Origin: Carallia brachiata
Lineage: Eukaryota > Streptophyta > Magnoliopsida > Malpighiales > Rhizophoraceae
Length of the DNA stretch: 64,000 bases
Assembly: GCA_021464245.1 (NCBI GenBank)
Contig: JADCRB010000120.1
Coordinates: forward strand, 66,795-130,794
Direction of reading: 5' to 3'
This document shows, piece by piece, positions 11,110 to 22,667 of this stretch. The translations under genes were made by a program, and so were the position numbers. A model generated the notes under the pieces. That model was not told the origin of the DNA, ran no database searches, and worked only from the letters and a program-made list of their open reading frames with translations. Numbering within the stretch: the stretch's first letter is position 1; each line of letters opens with the position of its first letter.

Positions 11110-11810
11110 ATGAATAGTAAATTGATTCCCCTTCAACACGTTCTGCCCTTTTTTTCGGTCATAAAAATGGAAAGTGATGGTAGTACTGCTGCAATTTTAC
11201 CAAAGTGTATTAAGCTTTTTTTTTTCAATGGTACGAATAGTTTGAATAGTTACGATTGAACTCACATCGGGGAGGCTTAAGTTCAGCTGCATCTAAGAAC
11301 CTTTGTCCAAATAGCATTGCCCTTGATAGTGATTAAACTGGGGATCTCTCACTCAAAATCTGTGCTCCTCAATTAACTTGACTAATTTTTTTTTTTTTTA
11401 TAGCAAAACTGGACCATACCTGATAGTAATTTTGCCGTTATTTTGACTAATAAGTCTCCTGCGCTTCGGCTTATTACCTAATTGCTCAACATTTTTCATT
11501 TTCGTGGTTTAGTAATACTGTCATGGGAAATGTTTGGTATATAGAAATTTATATATTAAAAATATAGACATTGAATAAAATATTTTTTTTACTATTTTAA
11601 AAAAAAAATTTATAAAAAATCTCATATAATATTTATATTTTATATTATAGGATAATATTTATCTAGATTTAAACTTTAATTTTGTAAAAAAAATTAAAAA
11701 ATATTATTTTATTACCTCGGTGCACCTCCTTGGTGTGCCTCGGAGTTTGTATTCAAGCCCATCTATGATACCCAATACCAAAAACCTCTTATTTTTTTTT
11801 AGACATAAAT
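11110..11810. other. Intergenic stretch, no gene seen
   Basis: AT-rich. Parts (about 11420-11525) match 55195-55290 in unit 2, so it belongs to the ancestral flank between the first and second LecRK. About 240 bases near 11530-11770 have no counterpart there. Confidence 0.5.
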
Positions 11811-13911
11811 ACTGATTTTACCCACAACGTTTAATCTTTTTGAAAATTTCGCCCACAACAAAGTTTTTTGGTTAGAATACACCCTCTAAGTTTTCACTTT
11901 CTAACTTTTTCGCCTTTTTTCGTTAGTCAACTGTTAAGTCTGATACGTGGCAGTTCAGTCAGCGTCACGTCATTTAATTCGAATGTCATATCAGTAAAGA
12001 GTGATGACGTGTGACCGGGTAAAATCCTGTAAGCGTATAAGACTGATCGTAGTAATAAAACCTGATGAATACTCCAAATATCGAACCCAAGGGAACAAAG
12101 GATCAATTATAATTTATATCAATTGAAAAGAAAATTTATATTGTGAAAATTATAAAATAAATAAATAAATAAATACTACTAAATTAAGCAAAGTAAATTA
12201 ATTAAACAAAACTAATAACAATTTGGAAACGACTCAAGAATTAAAAAAATACTAGGGTTATGGCTTTCACCTAGAAGGGATTAAACTATATGAAATTTTT
12301 ATGGACAAGCGAGTTGAATGTCAATTCTTCTTATTTAGTTAGTGTTCTTTCTCAAACAACCCTAATCATATTCAATGTAATTGTGATCTTCTCTCAAACT
12401 CACATAAATTAAATTAAACTCATTGAGAACGGATAATTTTTATTGACATCATATGAATTTATCTCATCTCTAACTCAAAATTCATATGTTTATCTATTTA
12501 GTGCACGACTCGTGTCTCATCTATCGATCTCAACACAAATCCTATAACTACTTTCATGGTGATCAGGCATAAAAGCATATTTAAGAATAAAATAGATAAA
12601 TCAAATATAGTTCCCAACATGAAATTGCAGTATAATCAAAAGAATTGTAAAATATCCACAAAAATCATATAATACAACCCTAAACTATGTTACATTCTTT
12701 TCGCCCTAGTTTAGGGTTCTAACTATTCATGCTAAAAATAAAAAAAAAAACTAATAATAAACATCACAAAGTTCAAAGGAAAAAGAAAGAAAAGGAAGAG
12801 AATTGGAAAACTCGTGTCTGACGTCGTCAAGTTCCTCTCTTGTGTTCTTCTGCTTTTCGCTCTCTACGTTTCTCTCTATGTTCAGAATAGCCTCCCAAAA
12901 AATCCCCTAACTCTGCTGTAACTTCAGCATTTATAGTCCTTTCAAATAATAAAATTGTAAGCCTTAAAGAGTCCAAATTCATGTCGAAAAAGATTTGTAA
13001 ATTTTCTGGACAGTTTTGATCATATATTTCAGACCCAAGTTTCGACCCCTTTCAGGCACAATTTGAATTTGGTCAAATTCAAGAATCATTCAATTCCGAC
13101 TTGTGTACAGGAAGTTATAACTGAAAAATGGAACAGTGTACAAAACTGAAAAATCTGCCCGAATAGCATCAAATTCACCCCAATTACTTCTATTTGCATC
13201 TATTTGACCTAAAAAATATAAAATAACAAATAGAAGGAAAATTCACTAATAAATATAGTATTTGTATAAATAAATATTAAATTAAACACCAAATTACACG
13301 TAATATCTATGCAAATATTGAACCTATCAACGTGGCACACAATAATTTTTCCACTTAATTTTTTTTTTTAATTTTCATTTTCAAATTTCTTTTTTTCCCA
13401 AAAAATTTAATTAATAAAATCTTTAATAATTAAATTATTAAATAGTACATATAATTAAAATAAAAACCCAATTCCCTTTTTTTCTTTAAATCCCTTTCTT
13501 GAAAATCTCTATTCTCCTCTCTCTCTATCTCTCTTTCTCTTTCTCTCTCTTGTTGTTTTTGATCTTGCTTCCTTTTATTTATATTTTCCTTCAAGATTTG
13601 GGTAAAATTTCCAACGCAGATATAACTCTAATAATTATTATACTCTTTCTAACGTGAAAAAAGTGGAAAAAATTTTCAAAAAAAATTAAGTGAAAAAATT
13701 ATTATGTGTCACGTCATTATTCTTTGCTAACGTAGCATCTGACTTGGATAACGTGGCACTGACTGAATTGCCACATGTTAGACTTAATGGTTGATTAACG
13801 GAAAAAAGCGAAAAAATTAGACGGTGAAAACATGAAAGGTGTATTTTAACCAAAAAAAAAACGTTGTAGACAAAATTTCTAAAAAGACCAAAAGTTGTGG
13901 GTGCCTTTTTT
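11811..13911. mobile_element. Long-TIR (Mutator-like) element, non-autonomous
   Basis: Inverted terminal arms of about 150 bp: left around 11815-11985, right around 13700-13905. Both carry the phrases CCCACAAC, GGTTARAATACACC and RYCACG in opposite orientation. The interior is largely a solo LTR (12012-13329). The unit 2 counterpart near 55310 lacks the whole element. A TSD could not be resolved because both flanks are T-runs. Confidence 0.6.
12012..13329 (-). mobile_element. Solo LTR nested in the long-TIR element
   Basis: A 1318-bp block beginning TGACCGGG and ending CCTATCA, so it has TG...CA ends. It is flanked by the 5-bp TSD ACGTG (12007-12011 and 13330-13334). No internal retroelement sequence or second LTR is present, as expected after recombination between LTRs. 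The minus orientation is suggested by a TATA-like CTATAAATG on that strand near 12930; orientation is tentative. Confidence 0.7.
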
Positions 13912-14635
13912 TTTTTATAACAAAAGAAGTCAAAAAGATTAAGAAAGAAAAGTAGAATCACCTAAATTTTAATACAAAATTAAAAAAATTTCAAAAGTAC
14001 CTCACCTAAATGTGCAAGTAGCTTGGAACGCCAAAAATTTATAGTTAGCTAAATATGAAATTCAAAATCTTTTAGTCCCCTAGTATGCAACAGTTACTCA
14101 ATAATTGTCATCGTTTTTGTGGAGGCTCTTCTCATCAAAATTTACGGGTAAAGTTTTAGTGAATTTAAAAATAAAAAATTTCAGTACCCTAACATTATTT
14201 TTTTTCACACTTTATTTCTTTCCATTTTATCGAAATGATTTCAATAAATATTGACCATGGCAAATCTCCGCCCGGGGATGCCATTACCATGAGGTCTTGA
14301 GTGCCTTCACCGAATCTCTCTCGATATCGGCTAATTAATTTAATTTATTTTTGAATTCAATAGATTTCAACGTACAACCACAGCAATGTTCCTTATTGTA
14401 TTGTCAATAAAATTTTCTCTCTCTATTAGAGATGTACAAAAAAAAAAACAAAGAAATGAGGTAAAAGATTTACTGTGATATTGTGAAAACAAAGAAATGA
14501 GTTAAAAGATTTCCTGTAATTTTGTGACTTTCCGCCTTGATACGACCGCTCAAAATGGCTAGCTCGAGCAAGACAAAAGCTACACTACGTGTAGAATTTC
14601 CTGTCCCCTATCATAAATGCAACAATTTAGGCAAC
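13912..14635 (+). promoter_or_regulatory. 5' flank of LecRK B
   Basis: Matches 55320-56000 upstream of LecRK E, with shared blocks such as CCATTACCATGAGGTCTTGAG and GACTTTCCGCCTTGAT. It is ancestral upstream DNA of the second LecRK. No promoter element is assigned. Confidence 0.5.
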
Positions 14636-14885
14636 GGATCCCACTACGTAGATGGAGAAAAGAAGATAGGGAAGAGATAGAGAAAGTTTTTTTGTATAAT
14701 AAATTAATTTATTTGTACAACAAGGCGCTTAATTTTTATAACGAAAAAATAAATGAAAAAACACTTTCTAATTTTGTTGTAATAACTCAACGTCTCGTTA
14801 CACAAAATAAATTAATTAGTTACACGAACAAATTTTTTCGTCTTCTGCATGTCCACCTTTTTTTTCCGTACACCTACATTTATCC
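14636..14885. mobile_element. 250-bp MITE in the leader of LecRK B
   Basis: Flanked by perfect 9-bp repeats TTAGGCAAC (14627-14635 and 14886-14894). The homologous position upstream of LecRK E (about 55990-56003) has no insert. The ends share GGAT in inverted orientation and little more. It ends 47 bp before the ATG of LecRK B, so it lies in the 5' leader or core promoter. Confidence 0.75.
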
Positions 14886-14932
14886 TTAGGCAACAACAGC
14901 AGCCAACCTGTTAGCTGTGTCTCTGACACTCT

Positions 14933-16965
14933 ATGGCTCTGCCCAAATTTTGGGATTTCTACAACCATTTGCGTTCACTTCTTAACCTCTTTGTTGTAGT
15001 CAAAGCTTCTAGCGGATCTTTCAGCTTTAACTTCACAAGGTTTGACCAAAATCTGGGTGAGATTTTCTTGGAGAGAGATGCGAGTATAATAGACGGAGAT
15101 ATTACTCTGACCTTGACAGGAATTGACCAGGGACTGAGAGCCAGCTTTGGTCGAGCAACTTACTCCAGGCCATTACACCTTTGGGACAGGGCATCAGGAA
15201 ATCTCGCAAACTTCACTACTTATTTCTCCTTCGTCATCAAGTCGCTAGGTAGCGATGCCTACGGTGATGGGATAGCATTTTCCCTGGCCCCCAACGGATC
15301 TAGAATCCCACCTGACGTGAGAGATGGCAGTGGCCTTGGTCTGATCAACAATGATACAGAGGCAACTATCACGGAAGGCCATCATTTCGTCGCTGTGGAA
15401 ATCGACACTTATGGGAATTGGTGGGATCCAGCACGTAATCACGTAGGGATCGATATCAATTCCATGAAATCTGTTGCACATACTTCTTGGCAAGGGGGGA
15501 TAAAGGAAGGGAACAGTACGGATGTTTGGATCACTTATGATTCGAAACAGAAATTTTTTAGTATTAAATACACTAATATTGATGACAACAGCCAGCTATT
15601 CTGGCGCAACGTTTCTGCTACAGTTGATTTGGCTCGTTATTTGCCTGAATGGGTTAGTTTTGGCTTCTCAGGCAGCACAGGATATTCCTATGAGGTAAAT
15701 AAAATTCAGTCATGGTATTTCAGCTCAGCTTCGGACATTGTTGAAACGAATTCTGTTCCACAAACAAAATCTTATCCAGTAACTCCTGAAGACAGGTCTC
15801 TATTAACAAAATTGGTGATTGGATTGTCTGTTACATTTATTTTCATTGTTGGAATAGGTATCACCTCAATTGTAATTAAAGGGAGGAGGAAGAAAAACTG
15901 CATGAAATCAGATGATCCAATCTTTGATTTGTCTTTTGGGTATGATTTTAAAAACGGTACAGGACCTCGGCATTTCTCATACCAGAAATTGGCTAGCGCG
16001 ACAAGTAATTTTTCAGAGGGTGAAAAGCTTGGAGAAGGAGGTTCGGGTGCTGTTTATAGAGGTTTTCTGACGGATTCTAACTGTTATGTAGCTGTTAAGT
16101 GGGTATCAAGAAGGCACAAGCGAGGCGTTAAGGAGTTTGTATCAGAAGTTAAGGTCATTAGCCGATTAAGGCATAGGAATCTGGTTAAGCTCATTGGCTG
16201 GAGCCACGAAAAAGATCTATTGCTAAGATCGCGCAGCCTAGACTCTTGCCTAATGGCAGCCTAGACTCTCACCTCTTTAATGGAGAAAGCACGTTGGACT
16301 CAAAGGTTTAAGATCGCGCAGGACTTGGCGTTAGCATTACTGTACCTGCATGAAGCAGGGGACCAATGTGTGCTGCACAGAGATATCAAACCAAGCAACA
16401 TTATGTTGGATTCTGAATTCAATGCTAAACTCGGTGATTTTGGACTAGCTAGACTAGTTGATCATGCAAAAGGATGGCAAACTACATTTATGGCAGGAAC
16501 CATGGGCTACATGGCCATTGGCCCCTGAATGTTTCAAATCTCGTAAGGCAACGAAGAAATCAGATATCTACAGTTTTGGAATTGTAAGCCTGGAAATAGC
16601 TTGTGGAAAAAGGGTTTTGGAGTCATGGACAGAAGAAATCAAACAACATTAGTGGAGTGGGTTTGGGAATTGTATGGAACGGGAAAAGTCGTGGAAGCGG
16701 CTGACATAAAGCTCTGCAAAGATTTTGATGCTCAGCAAATGGAGAGACTAATGATTGTTGGGCTCTGGTGTGTGCAACCTGATCACAATTCTAGGCCTAA
16801 CATAAAGCAAGTCATCAATGTTCTGTCTAATTCTGATGCTCCCTTGCCTGAAATCCCACCAGTAATGCCCGTTCCGCGTATCTTGCTCCTCCATCAAAGC
16901 CATCCTCATTCTATCATTTGTCATCCTGTGGCTCATCTTCGAGCAATGGAATGCAACTTCATTAG
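14933..16965 (+). pseudogene. L-type lectin receptor kinase B, disabled
   Basis: Starts MALPKFWDF with a signal peptide (about 1-25), lectin domain (28-265), transmembrane helix (about 293-315) and kinase N-lobe (glycine loop LGEGGSGAV, Lys389). The frame then breaks. A filler rearrangement at 16225-16245 ends the first frame at 16264, about 5 bases are missing near 16295, about 7 extra bases lie near 16509-16515, and single bases are lost near 16637 and 16878. Across the breaks the C-lobe is readable: [20 protein letters not shown] and the C-terminal tail ending at 16965. At least five lesions make it a pseudogene. An assembly error could explain one of them but not all. Confidence 0.88.
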
Positions 16966-17835
16966 ATCTTTGGGGGCACAATTTCACTGTAACTGCTCCT
17001 GATAATGTCATTATGGTAAATGAAATGCCAATATTTGTTTCGTTAAAAATGTCCATGCATTCACAAGTCGCATTCCAGTGAACACACAGTCGGTTTCTAA
17101 CTACTCTATTACCGGTATACCTGACTACCTAAATATTTTTCTTTGGGATTTTCTGTCAGTTACCCTGAGCAACATAAATAATATTTTTTTATGAGTCGAA
17201 TTTGGATTTTCGGGATGGATTCTGCTTTAGAGGTAAAATTCTAAATGCATTGGATTGACTGGAGAATACACTAAGAATATTGTTTTTATTGATGCATAAA
17301 ATGATCTCTTAATACTTAGTCCAAAATTTTTAATGAAACTAGTTACTCTTCTTTTAGGATTGAAATTAATTTGGGATGATTTAATGAATTATAGAAAAAA
17401 AATTGTCAAAACAGGAAGGGGTTGAATTGGGGTAGTTACGGTAAATTCAAGAGATTGACTTAGAGTAAAATTTAGAAGAAAATCTAAAATTAGATTCCTT
17501 CCAAGATTGAAAGAAACAAAAAACAATGGAGAGCCGGCCGCTTGCGTAGCAACCGGCTGCCAACTTTTTTTTCTTTAATTCATTTATAAAACCATTTGTG
17601 GGCAGCCGGTTGCTTGCCATTTGTGGCCTAGCAACCCGCTTCCCACCTTTTCTTTTAGAAAACGCTGAAAACAACATTATTTTTTTTTGTTTTGATATAT
17701 ATTTTTTTATTTATATTTTTTTTAATTGCACTATTTACATATATTTTATGATTAAAAATTATTCATTTCTATTAATTAGTCGTTAATTTTATCACGTAAC
17801 GTGGCATCAGTTACCATGTAAGACACATTAGATAC
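16966..17835. other. 3' flank of LecRK B
   Basis: Homologous to 58034-59385 after LecRK E (CTGTAACTGCTCCTGATAAT, ATTGGATTGAC blocks). It includes an inverted GC-rich pair, GTAGCAACCGGCTGCC near 17546 against GGCAGCCGGTTGCT near 17600, probably part of a small repeat. No gene is seen. Confidence 0.5.
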
Positions 17836-18520
17836 TAGGGCTGTTCAAAAATTAATCAACCCGACCCAATCCAATCAATTCAATTCAAACCAATCCGAAC
17901 CCGCTAAAACCGCCGAAGTTAGGATTAGTTGCGGTTTCAAAATTTTATAACCCGCTAAGGGCGGATTAGATATGGATTCGGGGGTTCAATTCGCCCAATC
18001 TGACCCAATCCGCCGATATATATATATAATTGATATTGTAAATTAAATTTATCGATATTAATTAGATTGAAACTAAACAATCACATTTCATATAATTTTA
18101 CAAATCAATAAAATTAGAAATAAAAAATTATTTTATTATTCTCGTATTATCATCATATTTTTCTAATTGTTACCACGTAATTTTATTTTAAAAGATAAAA
18201 AAAATTAGAGTATCTCTATCTCTTTATTTTTTGACAGCACAAGTGAGACATTGGACACTATAAAAGAGAGAGAGAGATATTACCTTTTTTGAAAAAAATG
18301 ATGATACGTTGATATGTATAAATTAAAAAAAATAATAATTTTTTTTATTATATCAATCCGCTCAAACTAATCCAATCCAACCCGTCGTTGGCGGATTGGA
18401 TTGGATGGATTGGGTTGTATGACATATTAGATGCGGATGGAAAATTATTCAACCCGCCGACAGCAGATTAGATACAGATATACCTTCAAGTCGACCCAAT
18501 CCGACCCGCGAACACCCCTA
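17836..18520. mobile_element. hAT-like MITE
   Basis: 685 bp with ends TAGGGCTGTTC and, reversed, TAGGGGTGTTC. Flanks TTAGATAC (17828-17835) and TCAGATAT (18521-18528) fit an 8-bp TSD with two later changes. The unit 2 homologue (about 59388-59397) has no insert. The interior has many CCAATCC/GGATTGG words. No transposase is present. Confidence 0.75.
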
Positions 18521-18528
18521 TCAGATAT

Positions 18529-19139
18529 CACGTCATCAATAATTAATGATGTGACATTTTTATAAAAAAAGAAAAATTCTCTTCTTTTCATTTTCTGAAA
18601 TTTGTGAAATTTATTTTTTTCTCGTCGTTTTTTTTTTTTGTGAAAATTACACAACAATGTTTTTTTTGTTCTTTTCTTGTTTAGGTCGTTCCCGTCGCCG
18701 AGGACCACGAAGGTCTGTTGCGCTGGCCGGCGGATCTAGTATTCCTTCATCGGGAGAGAATAAAGGTAGATCTGGTTCTCAAACAAGCTCCTCGTCGTTG
18801 TAGGTAGATCTAGGAGAGATCTTCATGGCCAACTACAAAGGCCTGGTCCTCGTCGTCGGAACCAAATGATGGAGATGGCTGGCAAAAACGGTGGACTTAC
18901 GAAGAGACGGTCCAGGTAGAGACTAGAGAGAGAGGCAGGCCGGCGCTGTCTCCCCCACCGCCGCGCCTCCATCCCTTAACCTTTTTTTAAAAAGAAATTG
19001 TAAAAAACCATTCCATGCTTCGCAGTATGGTTAAGACAATAATTTCTTCAGAATTGTTACAACACAACGCCAAATTGATTGTATGCATTTTGAGACGCAT
19101 CAGATCCAAATAATATGTGAAAATAAAAAAGTCAGCAAT
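18529..19139. repeat. Segment shared with 59395-60300, GC-rich core
   Basis: The core 18680-18960 is unusually GC-rich for the window and matches 59865-60130. In unit 2 an open frame of about 90 codons crosses it; in unit 1 that frame is broken. I do not recognise a product. It may be a decayed exon or an old element. The flanks are AT-rich with no gene. Confidence 0.45.
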
Positions 19140-19342
19140 TTACGAAGTGGAAGCAGTAGCGAAGGTCGCCCTGTCTTCATTCTTTGGCTTTGCAAAATGA
19201 CGAAAATAAATTCCAGCTTTATTCAAGAAGGAAAGTAAGTTCAGCAACTCATCGTTACTGAGCTTGGAAGCAGCACCAAATTTATTGATCACGTTTCGCG
19301 TGCTCTGGGACGACGGGCCGAAAAAATCCAATCGTCGCTCAT
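19140..19342 (-). pseudogene. Small unrecognised reading frame, unit 1 copy
   Basis: On the minus strand an ATG at 19342-19340 sits in a strong context (GCCGCCATGAGC). The frame then loses one base after MSD and resumes as LDFFGPSSQSTRNVINKFG onward to a stop at about 19140. The unit 2 copy (61167-61354) shares this protein but has lost the ATG instead. The mirrored damage implies an ancestral gene or first exon of about 65 codons starting MSDE. There are no transmembrane or known catalytic motifs, and I do not recognise the family. Confidence 0.55.
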
Positions 19343-19362
19343 GGCGGCAAGAGGGCTAAAAC

Positions 19363-19906
19363 GCCAATTTCATTGGAGGGTTTCTTAGTTTTCCTTTATT
19401 TTTTTTTTTTTCTGTTATATAAATTTTTTAAAAAAAGTTGTTTCCCAAATTTCAGTAAACGTAATGAGAAACGGCAAATTTTTTTTTCAAAAAACTGCCA
19501 CGTCATCAATTGTTAATGATGTGACATATGACGTGTCAAAAAAGTCTTACATGATAAATAACGTAGCGCCATATAGCGACTAGTTCATGAAAATGAGTAA
19601 TTTTTAATTACATAATTAATGTAAAAAATAAAATTAACAAAAAAATGAAATGAATAAAAGTCAAAAAAAAAAAAAAAAGTTTAAACATGAAGGTTGAAAT
19701 TTTGTTTTATATCTTTACAAACTCATTTGTGGCCATTCGGTTCTCTCCCTAATTTTGTATGAGTAAACTTAAATCTCGAGTCAAATTAGAAATTAGTAGG
19801 AAAATTAAGTTTAAAATAGAGTTTTTTTAACCATGCCAAAAAAAAAAACTTACGGAATTTTTCACAAAGGGACAAGATCTATTTATTTTACATAGATTTA
19901 TTGTAC
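19363..19906. repeat. Block S, copy 1
   Basis: Non-coding block repeated at 21464-21990 and 61378-61985. Shared landmarks are a GTGGAGGG-type start, TTTCCCAAATTTCAGTAAAC, and an inverted pair around CATCATCAATTGTTGATGATG. In unit 1 it is tandemly duplicated; only this copy carries the MULE inserted after 19906. Confidence 0.75.
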
Positions 19907-21224
19907 GGGTAAATTACATTTTACACCATCTATTTATGGGGTAATTACCACTTACACCAATGATTTTCAGAAATTACAAAAAACATCATTTGACTAACGG
20001 AAAAAAGTCAATGCAAACAGAATTTGTAAAAAGACAAAAATGCCCCCTATATATTTAAAAGACAGAAAACCTAATCTACATTTCACAACACAGCCGCCTC
20101 CTGAAACTCTTCTTCTCTTTGGTTATTTTTTAGGTAATATCGAACCATCTGTCGATCCAACATAAACCCAATGAAATCAATACTTTTTTTGCTGAAATTT
20201 GTGAGTTTTTCGTAGTTCTTTTTCTTCCTTATGGATATATTGATGTGTTTTTCTTCTTTTTCATTGATTCGAAAAGTGAGAGATTTGTTCCAACTTGGGG
20301 TTTCAATGGAAAGTAGTGTATGGTTTGTTTATAACTTGCAAGGTTAGAGTTTTCTTCGATTTATGAACAAAATATAGTCTTATTATAGTTTTGGTACCAC
20401 TGACATGTTCGAAAGTAATTGTTTATTCAATGGGGTTAGCTTTTTGGGTTTGTTTTTGAGAAAATTGGGGGTCTGAGAGCTTTTTTGTTGATTAATTTGT
20501 TAATTGTCGTGGGTTTGCATCTAGTGCCATTATTTTAACTTTATTGTTCAACTTTTATGGACAGAGGGAAGCAGGATGTTGACGTTCAGTTTGGAGCCAA
20601 GGAAGAGATCGATGATATAGTCGACAAAGATTTAGCCACCTTCATTGATATCATGTGGATGTGTAAGAAATTGTTCAATATGGAGAAGAGAGGATTTGGA
20701 CTAATAAGTCAAAGAGACTTACAAATTAGTAGTGAAATAGAGTTCGTGCTTCATAGTTAATTGAGTTTGTGCTTGCTTGGGACATATTTGCTGCAGGTGG
20801 GTAGGAGAAGCAGAAAGGTTGAAAGGCTAAAGGAAAATTGAAAAATTTGAAGAAGAAAGTACTAATTTTGTTGTGAAAAGCTTTTGAGATTTGAGATTGT
20901 TGAAGAATTTTTATAATCGTCCTTAAATTTCTAGCTTTGGTGATTTCTAGTCACTGGTTTCATTTGTCTTGTATGTGGGTTTGTGTACTTTTACAATCTA
21001 AACGATCATTTTAGGTTCAGATATAATTGAGGGCATTGTTGTCACTTTTGGACATTTATAATGGCAGCATTGTAATATAATCAAACTTTATCTAACGGCA
21101 GATGACTATATGGTGTTTTTTGTTACCGGAAATATAACTACATGGTGTTCTTTGTAATTTATGAAAACCATTGGTGTAAGTGGTAATTACCCCCTAAATA
21201 GATGGTGTAAAACTTAATTTACCC
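19907..21224. mobile_element. MULE with non-TE interior, 10-bp TSD
   Basis: 1318 bp between perfect 10-bp repeats TTTATTGTAC (19897-19906 and 21225-21234). Terminal inverted repeats are about 80 bp, beginning GGGTAAATTACATTTTACAC and GGGTAAATTAAGTTTTACAC. Empty sites exist near 21985 and 61985. The interior is less AT-rich and gene-like (leader-like CT-rich stretch near 20095, a 67-codon frame at 20557-20760), which is what a Pack-MULE carrying host gene fragments looks like. The donor gene is not recognised and no transposase is present. Confidence 0.8.
20557..20760 (+). other. 67-codon open frame inside the MULE
   Basis: Open frame starting MDRGKQDVDVQF, acidic in the first half, with no recognised domain. 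The ATG follows a long T-rich stretch. It may be a captured exon or chance. No second copy in the window allows a conservation test. Confidence 0.25.
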
Positions 21225-21234
21225 TTTATTGTAC

Positions 21235-22667
21235 ACTAAATTCCATTATTATTCATCAATTGTGGAGTGATTCCGCTTCAACATATTTTGTCGCCATTTG
21301 GCTAATAAATTTTTTTTCTTCGCTTAACTTAGATCGATCAAAAATCGGTTAAAACTAGTAAAATTCGGACTGATTTAGATTAAATTAAAAATTTATAAAT
21401 TATAATTTGATTTTAAATGATATTTAAATTATAATTTAAATAAAACTTTAAAAAAATGTTATGACTTCAGTGGAGGGGTTTTCAGTTTTCTTTTCTTTTT
21501 TTTTTTCTGTTAAATGAATTTAAAAAAAATTGTTTCCCAAATTTCAGTAAACATAAAAAGAAATGGAAATTTAAAAAATTCCACATCATCAATTGTTGAT
21601 GATGTGGCATATGACATGTCAAAAAAGTCTTACGTGATAAATGACGTAGTGCCATGTAACAAATTTAGCGACAACTTCACAGAAATGAGTAATTTTTAGT
21701 TACTAAATTAATATAAAAAGTGAAATTTAACTAAAAAAAGTAGATAAAGATTAAAAAAGACTTAAATATGGAGATTGGAATTTTGGTTTATGCCTTTACA
21801 AAACCATTTGCGGCCATTCGGTTTTCTCCCTAGTAATTATGTATGAGTTAATTTGAATCTCTGAAAAAAAAAGTCAAATTAAAAATTAGCAGAAAAATCA
21901 AGTTAAAAATAGAATTTTTTTAACCATGCCAGAAAAAAATACATAATTTTTCACAAAGGGACAAGATGTATTTATTTTACATAGATTATTGTAAACTAAA
22001 CTCCATTATTATTCATCAATTGTGGAGTGATTCCGCTTCAACATATTTCGTTGCCATTTGGCTAATAAATCTTTTTTTCTTCACATGCAATCCCCTGTAT
22101 CTGTAATTTTTTTTTTCTGTTGTAGAGTAATACTACCATACCAAAAATTTTTTATTAGCTAAACATGAATATCAAAATCTTTTACTAGCTAACTTCTTAC
22201 TGAATAATTTTATTTATCTTTATGCAGGCTCTTCTCTTCAAAATCTACAGGTAAGAATAAAAAATTTCACTACCCTTAAATATTCTTTTTTGCACTTTTA
22301 TTTCTTTTCATTTTATCGAAATATTTCAATAAATAATTTTTTTTTTCTGATTGAAGTTTCAATTTTTTGCAATCACCGTAATACTATTTATAACAAAAAA
22401 AAAAAGATATATTTCCTTTTTAAATACAAAAAGTACTATAGTAATTGCAAATATTCAAGGCGTCATTCTAATGGGACAAAATTTTGGGAAAAATTTTTTT
22501 AGTGCCTTACATTTTTCTTAAAAGATTTCCTGTGATATTTTTAATTTCTAACCCGATACAACTGAGTCGAAATGGCTAGTTCGAGCAAGGCAAAGCTAAA
22601 CTACGCGTAAAATTTCCTATCCCCACTCCCCATAGCAGCCAACTGTTAGATCTATCCCTGACACTCT
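21235..22667 (+). promoter_or_regulatory. Block S copy 2 and 5' flank of LecRK C
   Basis: 21464-21990 is the second unit 1 copy of block S. 22000-22340 matches 62020-62385 upstream of kinase remnant F. The final 150 bases match the leaders of LecRKs B and E (GAGCAAG, TGACACTCTATGGCTCT). No separate gene is seen. Confidence 0.55.
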
